Positions 1 to 6,883 of a stretch of DNA of 17,212 nucleotides are shown here, one piece after another (position 1 is the stretch's first letter; the number at the start of each line of letters is the position of its first letter). The position numbers and the translations under genes were made by a program. The notes beneath the pieces were generated by a model, which made no database searches, was not told where the DNA came from, and was given only the letters and a program-made list of their open reading frames with translations. The stretch spans positions 1 to 17,212 of the forward strand of contig CALBWZ010000425.1 of NCBI GenBank assembly GCA_937893415.1. Reading direction: 5' to 3'. The DNA is from an uncultured Comamonadaceae bacterium (GTDB lineage Bacteria > Pseudomonadota > Gammaproteobacteria > Burkholderiales > Burkholderiaceae_C).

Positions 1-319
1 AACAGGTCAGATTCATTTATTCGTATAAGTGCTTGTATTGTATGGATTATTTTAAAAAATTGCCGGGTTAAAGGGTTAACCCTAGTACGTCAACATGCAG
101 ACCCACATCACCTCACAAGCACTGCCTGATGTGCATCACCAGCTTGGCCTTTAGCCTTATACAACTGTACCGGTAACCTGCCGTCAGCGAGCAGGTTGCA
201 GCAACAATACACCGCCATATTGGGGACCAGTCCCTGAAATAGTCACCTGAAACCAACTGCGAATTGTTTTGTTGTAACGTGGAGAGCTCAATTTTCATAT
301 TGTTCTGATCGGATTAGCC
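1..319. other. Non-coding region upstream of coq7
   Basis: I see no convincing gene here; the only ORF (minus strand, 113-298, 61 codons) resembles nothing I know. The stretch holds a perfect 10-bp palindrome GGGTTAACCC at 73-82, preceded by a direct copy of its left half (GGGTTAA, 65-71). It also holds a stem-loop with arms AACCTGC (175-181) and GCAGGTT (191-197), and a short inverted repeat TGATG/CATCA at 127-138. A weak promoter for coq7 could be TTGTAA (272-277) with CATATT (296-301), spacing 18. The first 60 bases are AT-rich. Confidence 0.5.
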
Positions 320-958
320 ATGTCACGTACTGCCGACGCACTCATCAATGCCATTGACAGCGGCCTGCGCACCCTGTTTGTTACACCGCATGCCAGTCGT
401 GCCCTAGATCTGCCAACTGACAACCCACCACTTAACGCAGCGCAGCAGCGTCACAGCGCGTCGCTGATGCGTGTCAACCATGTGGGCGAGGTCTGTGCGC
501 AAGGCCTGTATGCCGCGCAAGCGTTGGGCGCACGCGTGTTTTCTAAAGACGAGGCGTTGGCTGGCCATTTAGAAGCGGCCAGCATAGAAGAAAACGACCA
601 TTTGGCGTGGACCAGCGAGCGCTTGCACGAACTGAACGGGCGGCCTTCGTTGCTGAACCCTGTTTGGTACGCTGGCGCGTTTGCAATGGGTTTGCTGGCT
701 GCGCGCTTGGGCAAACGCGTGAGTTTGGGGTTTGTGGTGGCCACTGAACAGCAGGTTGAGGCGCATTTGGCCTCGCACATGACAAGGCTAGATCCCAACG
801 ACACCCGGTCCAACGCCATCGTGGCACGCATGAAAAAAGACGAGGCACGACACGCCAAACAGGCGCAGGCGGCCGGTGGCATGACATTGCCCCAACCCGT
901 GCAAGCAGCGATGCGGGGCGCGGCGAAAGTTATGACGACCGTGGCGCAGCGTATTTGA
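320..958 (+). CDS. coq7: 2-polyprenyl-3-methyl-6-methoxy-1,4-benzoquinone monooxygenase (Coq7)
   Basis: This is the di-iron hydroxylase of late ubiquinone biosynthesis, which converts demethoxyubiquinol to its 5-hydroxy form at the inner membrane. The 212-residue protein carries the ligand pattern of the family: E57 in the segment RVNHVGEVCAQGLY, E91 and H94 in EENDH, E143 in ATEQQVEAH, and E175 and H178 in DEARH. A helix-rich hydrophobic stretch around residues 115-140 fits peripheral membrane association. Length is usual for the betaproteobacterial form. The ATG at 320 has only a weak GGA (311-313) six bases upstream, but no other start fits. The gene appears monocistronic and converges on osmC. 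I am sure of the family and fairly sure of the function. Confidence 0.95.
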   Translation: MSRTADALINAIDSGLRTLFVTPHASRALDLPTDNPPLNAAQQRHSASLMRVNHVGEVCAQGLYAAQALGARVFSKDEALAGHLEAASIEENDHLAWTSERLHELNGRPSLLNPVWYAGAFAMGLLAARLGKRVSLGFVVATEQQVEAHLASHMTRLDPNDTRSNAIVARMKKDEARHAKQAQAAGGMTLPQPVQAAMRGAAKVMTTVAQRI

Positions 959-980
959 GACCTGCAAATACAGTGGTGAC

Positions 981-1004
981 GGGTTGATGGGTCGATGGGT
1001 TGCT
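981..1004. repeat. Three tandem 8-mers (GGGTTGAT / GGGTCGAT / GGGTTGCT)
   Basis: Three consecutive 8-bp units lie just after the coq7 stop, differing from one another at one or two positions. About 80 bp further on, ACCCGG occurs three times (1081-1086, 1095-1100, 1101-1106). These may be slippage products in a non-coding gap. No function is apparent. Confidence 0.6.
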
Positions 1005-1150
1005 AGCAGCGCTGAAGTTGGCGTGACCACGGCCCTGTTAGACCACACGCTGAGGTGGATTCAGCAACCCCGCCATGCGCACCCGGTGACAAGAACCCGG
1101 ACCCGGCAACACGTGCAAGATGGCAGTGGTGTCGCGGGCAACCATTCACG

Positions 1151-1177
1151 TGTCCTGCTGGCTCCACCAGCAGGACA
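1151..1177. terminator. Perfect hairpin between convergent coq7 and osmC
   Basis: The arms TGTCCTGCTGG (1151-1161) and CCAGCAGGACA (1167-1177) are exact reverse complements around a 5-nt loop (CTCCA). An 11-bp GC-rich stem between convergent genes fits a bidirectional 3'-end or termination structure. There is no T-tract on either side, so it is not a classic intrinsic terminator; it may protect mRNA 3' ends or assist termination. A second weaker pair, TGTCAA (1200-1205) and TTGACA (1220-1225), lies just past the osmC stop. Confidence 0.5.
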
Positions 1178-1227
1178 TATTCAGCACGGGACCGCCACCT
1201 GTCAACAGCCACCAACAGTTTGACAAG

Positions 1228-1677
1228 TTAAACCGACACGACTTCCACGGTGGTTGTGATGTCTGCGGTTTTACCCAACATAATGCTGGCAGAACAGTAT
1301 GTGTCGTGGCTCATGGCGACAGCGCGCTCCACCGCGGCTCTGGGCAGGTTGACGCCAGTCACCACGAAGTGCATGTGAATGTTGGTAAACACCTTGGGGT
1401 CGGTCTCGGCCCGTTGTGTGGTGAGTGTGACGGTGCAACCCGTCACTGTGTGACGACCACGCTTCAGAATTAAGACCACGTCGTAGGCAGTGCATCCGCC
1501 AGTGCCAGCCAACACCGTTTCCATAGGTCTAGCGGCCATGTTGGCACCGCCGTTTTCTGGCTTAGACGCATCGGGCGCGCCGTCCATGGTGATGACATGC
1601 CCGCTACCGGTTTCTGCCACAAAGCCCATGTTGGACTGAGCGCCTGTTGCGCCTGTCCACGTTACTGTGCATTCCAT
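1228..1677 (-). CDS. OsmC/Ohr family protein, YhfA-like
   Basis: This is a cytosolic OsmC-fold protein of 149 residues. Family members reduce organic hydroperoxides by thiol chemistry, although the YhfA branch is less well characterised. The two conserved cysteines are present: C62 in GGCTAYDVVLILKRGR and C128 in TYCSASIMLGK. The ARPMETVLAGTGG segment before C62 is typical of the YhfA subgroup. The start codon (complement of 1675-1677) has a good GGAG (complement of 1684-1687) six bases upstream. It stands alone on the minus strand, divergent from the small-RNA/ilvA region, with which it shares a promoter region. The substrate is unknown; confidence in the family is high. Confidence 0.93.
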   Translation of the reverse strand: MECTVTWTGATGAQSNMGFVAETGSGHVITMDGAPDASKPENGGANMAARPMETVLAGTGGCTAYDVVLILKRGRHTVTGCTVTLTTQRAETDPKVFTNIHMHFVVTGVNLPRAAVERAVAMSHDTYCSASIMLGKTADITTTVEVVSV

Positions 1678-1800
1678 TGATCACTCCAAATAAGAAAAAA
1701 CGGTGCAGCGCTTCGCGGCCTATGCGGCATAGACCTGACAAACCGCCCAAACCATAAAAAAACGCTCTGCTGCATTGCAACATACCGGTATACTTTGGGT
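1678..1800. promoter_or_regulatory. Divergent promoter region between osmC and the ilvA-side transcript
   Basis: A 10-bp perfect palindrome ATACCGGTAT (1782-1791) overlaps a good + strand -10 hexamer, TATACT (1789-1794); no convincing -35 sits 16-18 bp before it. On the minus strand TTGCAA (complement of 1775-1780) can act as a -35, with TTATGG 17 bp further on, for osmC. The osmC leader contains an inverted repeat CTATGC-G-GCATAG (1720-1732) that could be an operator or a short mRNA hairpin. The palindrome placed at the -10 suggests activator- or repressor-controlled initiation, which is inference only. Confidence 0.4.
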
Positions 1801-1834
1801 ATCGCGGTTGTTTGTGTGCAAGCACTTACAGTTT

Positions 1835-1934
1835 GGGCGCATATTCATGTGCCCCGACCGCAACCAGTTGTCTCCTCCACCTCCTCAAAACTGGTGGATT
1901 CAGCCTCAAGCTGTAAAGCTTGAGGCTTTTTTTT
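1835..1934 (+). ncRNA. Putative small RNA with anti-Shine-Dalgarno loop
   Basis: Three consecutive stem-loops are visible. The first pairs GGGCGCA (1835-1841) with TGTGCCC (1848-1854, one G-U pair) around a 6-nt loop. The second pairs ACCAGTT (1863-1869) with AACTGGT (1889-1895) around a 19-nt pyrimidine-rich loop, 1870-1888. That loop contains TCTCCTCC (1871-1878) and CACCTCCT (1878-1885), the latter identical to the anti-SD core of 16S rRNA. The third is an intrinsic terminator with an eight-T tract. This architecture suits a trans-acting sRNA that pairs with ribosome binding sites. The 5' end is uncertain: the -10 TATACT (1789-1794) would give a start near 1801 and about 134 nt. Reading through the region gives no sensible peptide. 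It could instead be a cis leader of ilvA. Betaproteobacterial sRNAs with anti-SD loops are known, but membership in a known family is untested. Confidence 0.6.
1902..1934 (+). terminator. Strong Rho-independent terminator upstream of ilvA
   Basis: The arms AGCCTCAAGCT (1902-1912) and AGCTTGAGGCT (1917-1927) are perfectly complementary over 11 bp around GTAA, and eight Ts follow (1927-1934). No protein gene on the + strand ends before it; coq7 ends almost 950 bp upstream and osmC points the other way. It must therefore end a non-coding transcript or an attenuated ilvA leader. Confidence 0.9.
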
Positions 1935-1957
1935 GGGCCTGTTACAGCGCGTATGAT
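1929..1957 (+). promoter_or_regulatory. Possible ilvA promoter overlapping the terminator T-tract
   Basis: TATGAT at 1952-1957 is a 5/6 match to the -10 consensus. Exactly 17 bp upstream, the -35 position falls on TTTTTT (1929-1934), the terminator T-tract, so the -35 is poor. If used, transcription would begin near 1964, giving a very short ilvA leader with AAGGA at 1965-1969. Confidence 0.3.
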
Positions 1958-1977
1958 TTGCCGCAAGGATCTTCACT

Positions 1978-3552
1978 ATGCCAGCCACCCCACACACACC
2001 CACAACCAGCACAAGCAACTTGAGCCCCAGTGACTACCTCAGGCGTATTTTAAATGCCAAGGTGTATGAGGTTGCCAAAGAAACCGACTTAGACATTGCG
2101 CATACATTGAGCGCCAAGCTCAACAACACGGTGTTGCTCAAGCGTGAAGACCAGCAACCTGTGTTTAGTTTTAAGTTGCGGGGCGCCTATAACAAAATGG
2201 CCAACCTGAGCCGGGCACAACTCAAGCGCGGCGTCATTTGCGCATCAGCTGGCAACCATGCACAAGGTGTTGCCTTGTCGGCACGTAAATTAGGCACAAA
2301 GGCGCTTATCGTGATGCCAACCACCACGCCACAAGTGAAAATTGATGCTGTGAGGGGGTTGGGCGGTGACGTGGTGTTGTTCGGCGAAAGCTTTACCGAC
2401 GCTTACAACCACGCGGTAGAACTAGAGCAGAAAAAAGGGCTTACTTTCGTACACCCCTTTGACGACCCTGATGTGATTGCGGGTCAAGGCACCGTTGCCA
2501 TGGAAATGCTGCGACAACACACAGGTCCGCTTGACGCGGTATTTGTCGCCATTGGTGGCGGCGGACTGATTGCTGGCGTGGCCAATTACATCAAAGCAGT
2601 GCGCCCAGACGTCAAAGTCATTGGTGTGCAAATGAACGACTCTGATGCGATGGTGCAGTCGGTCAAAGCGGGGAAACGCGTGGCGCTGGCTGATGTGGGG
2701 CTTTTTTCTGATGGTACAGCCGTCAAACTGGTGGGTGCAGAAACATTTCGCGTGTCTAAAGAACTGGTCGATGACTACATCACCGTTGATACAGACGCCG
2801 TGTGCGCCGCTATCAAAGACATATTTACAGACACCCGCTCTATTGTTGAGCCCGCAGGCGCGTTGTCGGTGGCCGCCATTACGCAATATGTGGCCAAACA
2901 CAAGGTCAAAGGCCGCACCTTTGCAGCCATTTTGTGCGGCGCCAATATGAACTTTGATCGCCTACGCTTTGTCGCAGAACGTGCTGGTGTTGGGGAAGAA
3001 AGCGAGGCCTTGTTTGCCGTCAGCTTGCCAGAAGAGCGGGGCAGCTTTAAGCGATTTGTGCAATTGATTGGCGATTTGCCGGGCGGTCCACACAACGTGA
3101 CCGAGTTCAACTACCGCATGAATGATGCACAGCGCGCCAACGTGTTTGTGGGCTTGTCCACCAAAAAAGGCGAAAGCCCACAACTGGCAAAGCACTTTAA
3201 ACGCGGCGGCTTTGAAGCTTTAGACCTCACCCACGACGAGCTTGCCAAACAACACGTACGCCACATGATTGGTGGGCCCAACCCCCAAGGCGGTGACGAA
3301 CGCTTGCTGCGGTTTATATTTCCCGAGCGCCCAGGCGCTTTGTTGAAATTTTTATCCATGATGCAACCCAACTGGAATATCAGCTTGTTTCACTACCGCA
3401 ACCAAGGCGCTGACTACGGTCGTATTTTGGTGGGTATGCAAGTACCTAAGGCAGACAACAAGGCCTTTAAGACCTTCCTCACCACGCTGAACTATCCCAG
3501 CGTGGATGAGACTGATAACCCGGTATTTCGCTTGTTTTTAAAACCACAATAA
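1978..3552 (+). CDS. ilvA: Threonine ammonia-lyase, biosynthetic (IlvA)
   Basis: This is a cytosolic PLP enzyme that deaminates L-threonine to 2-oxobutanoate, the first committed step of isoleucine synthesis. At 524 residues it matches the long, allosteric biosynthetic form rather than the short catabolic one. The PLP-binding lysine is K66 in FSFKLRGAYNK. The phosphate-binding loop GGGG lies at 193-196. The C-terminal third has two ACT-like regulatory domains: one from about residue 346 (EERGSFKRFVQLIGDLPGG) and one from about 440 (ERLLRFIFPERPGALLKFL). These normally mediate isoleucine inhibition and valine activation. Start ATG 1978 has AAGGA (1965-1969) eight bases upstream. It is preceded by a strong terminator and followed after 16 nt by the nucleotidase gene. 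No Ile/Val/Leu-rich leader peptide was seen. Confidence 0.96.
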   Translation: MPATPHTPTTSTSNLSPSDYLRRILNAKVYEVAKETDLDIAHTLSAKLNNTVLLKREDQQPVFSFKLRGAYNKMANLSRAQLKRGVICASAGNHAQGVALSARKLGTKALIVMPTTTPQVKIDAVRGLGGDVVLFGESFTDAYNHAVELEQKKGLTFVHPFDDPDVIAGQGTVAMEMLRQHTGPLDAVFVAIGGGGLIAGVANYIKAVRPDVKVIGVQMNDSDAMVQSVKAGKRVALADVGLFSDGTAVKLVGAETFRVSKELVDDYITVDTDAVCAAIKDIFTDTRSIVEPAGALSVAAITQYVAKHKVKGRTFAAILCGANMNFDRLRFVAERAGVGEESEALFAVSLPEERGSFKRFVQLIGDLPGGPHNVTEFNYRMNDAQRANVFVGLSTKKGESPQLAKHFKRGGFEALDLTHDELAKQHVRHMIGGPNPQGGDERLLRFIFPERPGALLKFLSMMQPNWNISLFHYRNQGADYGRILVGMQVPKADNKAFKTFLTTLNYPSVDETDNPVFRLFLKPQ

Positions 3553-3568
3553 GGCGCTACAACACCCT

Positions 3569-4477
3569 ATGGCCAACACCTTAGACGGCAAACTGGTGGT
3601 TGCCATTTCTTCTCGCGCATTGTTTGACTTCGAAGAAGAAAACCGCGCCTTCGAAGACGGCGACGACCGCTCGTATATGCAGCTGCAGCTCAGCCGCCTT
3701 GACGTGCCAGCCACGCCAGGCGTGGCTTTTTCAATGGTGCAAAAATTATTGGCTTTTAACGACGCCAACGCACAACCCGTAGAAGTCGTCATTTTGTCTC
3801 GCAATGACCCAGTCAGTGGCATGCGTGTGTTTCGTTCAGCCAAACACTATGGCTTGGCTATTCAACGCGGCAGTTTTACGCGCGGGCGTTCGCCGTGGAA
3901 ATACCTCAAGCCCCTTAAAGCCAATCTGTTTTTATCAACCCACTTGGCCGATGTACGTGAGGCGCTGGCAGCAGGCGTGCCTGCCGCTCAGGTCTACCCA
4001 CACTCGGTACACGCGTCCAATGCGCACCCACAAGAGCTGCGCATCGCTTTTGACGGTGACGCGGTGTTGTTCAGCGATGAAGCCGAGCGCATTTACCAAG
4101 AGCACGGTCTCGATGCCTTTGTCCAACACGAGTCACTGCGCGCCGGACAGCCTTTGCCTGGCGGTCCTTTTAAGCCATTTTTAGAAGCCTTGCAGCGCAT
4201 GCAACAAGCCTCTGCACACCACGCAAATATGCCTATTGCCATTCGCACCGCCTTGATCACAGCACGCAGCGCGCCGTCACATGAACGCGCTATTCGCACG
4301 CTCATGAACTGGCACATCGACATTGACGAGGCCATCTTTTTAGGCGGCTTGGCCAAGGGCGAGTTTTTACGCGAGTTTGAGCCAGACTTTTTCTTTGACG
4401 ATCAAACTGGCCACGTTGAATCTGCCGCCAGCCATGTCCCCAGCGGTCACGTAGCCAGCGGCTCCCGCAATACCTAA
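3569..4477 (+). CDS. Cytosolic 5'-nucleotidase (cN-I/NT5C1-like)
   Basis: A 302-residue member of the bacterial branch of the cytosolic 5'-nucleotidase family (Pfam 5-nucleotidase), HAD-like phosphatases expected to dephosphorylate nucleoside 5'-monophosphates. Characteristic segments are present in order: VVAISSRALFDFEEENR near the N terminus, SRNDPVSGMRVFRSAKHYGL at about 72-91, the acidic catalytic-type motif FDGDAVLFSDE at about 160-170, and FLGGLAKGEFL with FEPDFFFDDQTGH near the C terminus. The gene starts 16 nt after ilvA with poor SD support (AAGG overlapping the ilvA stop), suggesting translation as part of the ilvA message. Its metabolic link to ilvA is unclear. The exact nucleotide substrate cannot be told from sequence. 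Confidence 0.88.
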   Translation: MANTLDGKLVVAISSRALFDFEEENRAFEDGDDRSYMQLQLSRLDVPATPGVAFSMVQKLLAFNDANAQPVEVVILSRNDPVSGMRVFRSAKHYGLAIQRGSFTRGRSPWKYLKPLKANLFLSTHLADVREALAAGVPAAQVYPHSVHASNAHPQELRIAFDGDAVLFSDEAERIYQEHGLDAFVQHESLRAGQPLPGGPFKPFLEALQRMQQASAHHANMPIAIRTALITARSAPSHERAIRTLMNWHIDIDEAIFLGGLAKGEFLREFEPDFFFDDQTGHVESAASHVPSGHVASGSRNT

Positions 4478-4500
4478 ACCTCACTTGCACGAGCCAAACA

Positions 4501-6267
4501 ATGCCTAATGCTGTTCAACACTGGTGGGCCAAGCAAGGCCTGAAATGGGCGGATTTTGCGCAATTTGTACGCCGCGCATGGGCGCTCACGCTGCCCTACT
4601 TCGTGTCCGACCAAAAATGGCGTGCCAGAGCCATGTTGGCGGGTATTGTGGCACTGAATTTAGCCGCTGTTTATATGTTGGTGCTCATCAACGAGTGGAA
4701 CCGCGTGTTTTACGACGCCCTGCAAGACCGCAACGCTGATGTGTTTTGGCGAGAGCTGAAACGCTTTTTAATGCTGGCGTTTGGTTTTGTCATTGTGGCT
4801 GTATACCGCTTTTACCTGACGCAACTGTTAGAGATGTATTGGCGCAAATGGCTGACTGAGTTTTACGCCAACCGCTGGCTGACCCATCAAGCGTTTTACC
4901 GCTTGGAGTTGCTGCTCTTTGCCAAGGGCGGCACGGACAACGCCGCTACCGACAACCCCGACCAACGTATTCACGAAGACCTGAACTTGTTTACCAGCTA
5001 CACCGTTAGCCTGACCATGGGCTTGCTCAACGCGGTGGTCACACTGCTGAGTTTTGTGGGTATTTTATGGACGTTGTCTGGCGATTTTTCGTTTCATGTG
5101 GGAGACACTGCTGTCACCATCCCTGGCTTTATGGTGTGGATGGCATTGCTGTATTGCGCTGTGGGCAGTGTGCTCACCCACTTCATAGGCCGTCCGTTGA
5201 TCAGTCTGAACTTTCGCCAGCAGCGCGTGGAAGCTGACTACCGCCACCACTTGGTCAGACTGCGTGAATACAGTGAATCTGTCGCCATGGACAAGGGTGA
5301 GACGGTTGAAAAAAGCCGCTTAGACAGACGCTTTGGAGCCGTGCTAAGCAATTACTTGCAGCTGCTGTTGGCACAAAAACGCCTCACATGGTTTACCGCG
5401 GGGTTTAACCAATTGGCCATGGTGTTTCCCTTCGTGGTGGCTGCACCTAGGTTTTTTAGTGGTGCGATTCAACTGGGTCAGTTGATGCAAATAGCGTCGG
5501 CTTTTGGCCGTGTACAAGACAGCTTGAGTTGGTTTGTCGACAGCTATGACAACCTCGCTCGATGGCGCGCCACCACGGACCGACTCACCTACTTTGAAGA
5601 CGCCATGCAGGCCGTCTCTAGCGATACAGGTCAACGCCGAGAGGTGGGCGAATCCAAAGCTTTGTGGGCAGACAGCTTACAGCTCAAGCTACCCGATGGT
5701 CAGGCCCTTGGCACACCGTTGAGCTTGCAGGTTGAACCTGGGCAAACATGGTGCGTACAAGGCCCCTCTGGCAGCGGTAAGTCCACGTTGCTGCGCGCCA
5801 TTGCTGGCATTTGGCCTTGGTGGTCAGGGCGCTTGGTGCGCCCAGACGCTTTTGACGACAATGCCATGTTTTTGCCGCAGCGCTCTTACTTTCCCAACGG
5901 CTCCTTGCGCGAGACTGTGGCCTACCCACAAATTAGTGACGGCTTTGACGACGTCACCTTACAACGTGCGCTGAAGCTGGCAGGGTTGCCAGACTTGTCC
6001 TCACAACTCGACACAGAGGCCAATTGGGGTCAGAAGCTGTCTGGCGGAGAACAGCAACGCTTGGCTATTGCCCGGGTGTTTCTCAAACAACCCCGTTGGC
6101 TCTTTTTAGACGAAGCCACCAGCGCGCTGGATGAAGCCACAGAGGCTACTGTCTACAAAGCATTACTGGCTGACGTGCTGGCGCGTGGCGGTTGCGTGGT
6201 GTCTGTGGCGCATCGCGCCACCGTAGCGGCCCTGCACAGCCACCATTGGGTAATACCTGCTGTATAA
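4501..6267 (+). CDS. ABC transporter, fused permease/ATPase, SbmA/BacA-YddA type
   Basis: This 588-residue half transporter has an N-terminal membrane domain and a C-terminal ATPase and should act as an inner-membrane homodimer. Hydrophobic segments lie at roughly 44-64, 88-108, 170-192, 207-229 and 300-320. The membrane domain has NEWNRVFYDALQ (64-75) and NPDQRIHED (152-160), both marks of the SbmA/BacA/YddA/ABCD group. The ATPase has Walker A GPSGSGKST (421-429), the signature LSGGEQQR (513-520), Walker B ending D537-E538, and the H-loop H571. Relatives carry vitamin B12, peptide antibiotics or fatty acyl compounds, so the substrate here is open. It follows the nucleotidase by 23 nt with no visible SD and probably belongs to the ilvA transcript. 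No clear terminator follows. Confidence 0.92.
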   Translation: MPNAVQHWWAKQGLKWADFAQFVRRAWALTLPYFVSDQKWRARAMLAGIVALNLAAVYMLVLINEWNRVFYDALQDRNADVFWRELKRFLMLAFGFVIVAVYRFYLTQLLEMYWRKWLTEFYANRWLTHQAFYRLELLLFAKGGTDNAATDNPDQRIHEDLNLFTSYTVSLTMGLLNAVVTLLSFVGILWTLSGDFSFHVGDTAVTIPGFMVWMALLYCAVGSVLTHFIGRPLISLNFRQQRVEADYRHHLVRLREYSESVAMDKGETVEKSRLDRRFGAVLSNYLQLLLAQKRLTWFTAGFNQLAMVFPFVVAAPRFFSGAIQLGQLMQIASAFGRVQDSLSWFVDSYDNLARWRATTDRLTYFEDAMQAVSSDTGQRREVGESKALWADSLQLKLPDGQALGTPLSLQVEPGQTWCVQGPSGSGKSTLLRAIAGIWPWWSGRLVRPDAFDDNAMFLPQRSYFPNGSLRETVAYPQISDGFDDVTLQRALKLAGLPDLSSQLDTEANWGQKLSGGEQQRLAIARVFLKQPRWLFLDEATSALDEATEATVYKALLADVLARGGCVVSVAHRATVAALHSHHWVIPAV

Positions 6268-6388
6268 AAATGAACACCTAAGTTCGCATTGTGATATTAT
6301 TTAAAGCGGTAAAAACAATACCTTTTAAATCATATCAAAATGATAGTATTTAAAGGCAAACAAGCAACGCAGCCTGGGGAGACGACAC
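6268..6388. promoter_or_regulatory. AT-rich gap with nested inverted repeats before the signalling pair
   Basis: The gap is much richer in A+T than its surroundings. TATTTAAAG occurs twice as a direct repeat (6298-6306 and 6347-6355). CCTTTTAAAT...ATCAT (6321-6333) is loosely inverted against ATGAT...ATTTAAAGG (6340-6356). A weak hairpin GGTA/TACC (6308-6311, 6319-6322) followed by TTTT may partly terminate the ABC transporter message. I infer a promoter for the downstream pair lies here, but no clean -35/-10 stands out. A strong SD, GGGGAG (6376-6381), precedes the next gene. Confidence 0.4.
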
Positions 6389-6883
6389 ATGACTGACCGC
6401 CGAACAGCCTTAACGCACCTATGCGTAGGCGGTGTGCTGGTAACTTTGGGTATGGGAAGTGCTAACGCTGTTTCTGAAACAGAAGCAAATTTACGGATCT
6501 CGTACCGCAACGGCTCACAACGCACACTGACATTCAGTGATTTGAGTGGCTTGAAACAGCACAACATAGTGACCTCAACACCGTGGCACCTGGGTACCCC
6601 TAGATTTACAGGGCCGTTGCTGCGAGATGTACTACAGCTGGCCAACTTCAAAGGCAACGTTGTGTTGGCCTCTGCGGTGAACGACTACAAAGTCACTATT
6701 CCCGTGGAAGATTTGGTTCAGCACAGTGTGTTGCTAGCGCACAGCATCAACGGCGAGCGACTCACACTGCGCACGCTTGGCCCTTTGTTCGTCATGTACC
6801 CATTGGATACAGATGAAACGCTGCGAACCGCCGGCGTGTATGCGCGCTGTATTTGGCAGTTATTGGAAATTAAGGAGCAGTGA
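6389..6883 (+). CDS. Exported sulfite-oxidase-fold protein without Mo-ligand cysteine, likely sensor partner
   Basis: A 164-residue protein with a probable Sec signal peptide: basic start MTDRR, hydrophobic core 9-22, and an AxA cleavage site after A27. The mature part resembles the small molybdopterin-binding (sulfite oxidase/YedY-like) domain: TPWHLGTPRFTGPLLRDVL (64-82), then NDYKVTIP (98-105), then a GPLFVMYPLD segment (131-140). The cysteine that coordinates molybdenum in true enzymes is not where expected; the only mature cysteine is C154 near the C terminus. So it is probably not a molybdoenzyme and may be a periplasmic ligand-binding or redox-sensing module. It precedes the sensor kinase with a 4-bp overlap if that gene starts at GTG, which supports a joint sensing role. 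SD GGGGAG lies seven bases before the ATG. Confidence 0.75.
   Translation: MTDRRTALTHLCVGGVLVTLGMGSANAVSETEANLRISYRNGSQRTLTFSDLSGLKQHNIVTSTPWHLGTPRFTGPLLRDVLQLANFKGNVVLASAVNDYKVTIPVEDLVQHSVLLAHSINGERLTLRTLGPLFVMYPLDTDETLRTAGVYARCIWQLLEIKEQ

Noticed and set aside
113..298. Minus-strand 61-codon frame upstream of coq7
   Set aside because: No recognisable domain, no good SD, and mixed composition; not supportable as a gene.
451..882. Minus-strand open frame of 143 codons opposite coq7
   Set aside because: coq7 has all metal ligands in frame on the + strand; the cysteine-rich antisense product is a codon-bias artefact.
1690..1765. Attenuator in the osmC leader (T-rich runs on the minus strand)
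   Set aside because: The T-runs are not immediately preceded by a stable stem; the CTATGC/GCATAG repeat is short and too distant.
1775..2023. Possible leader peptide (from ATG 1847 or earlier) before ilvA
   Set aside because: The frame runs through the terminator and into the ilvA start and has no branched-chain codon cluster, so neither a leader peptide nor a gene is supported.
6389..6883. Annotation as a functional molybdopterin oxidoreductase
   Set aside because: The molybdenum-ligand cysteine is missing from the core and the protein is just one small domain, so catalytic naming would mislead.
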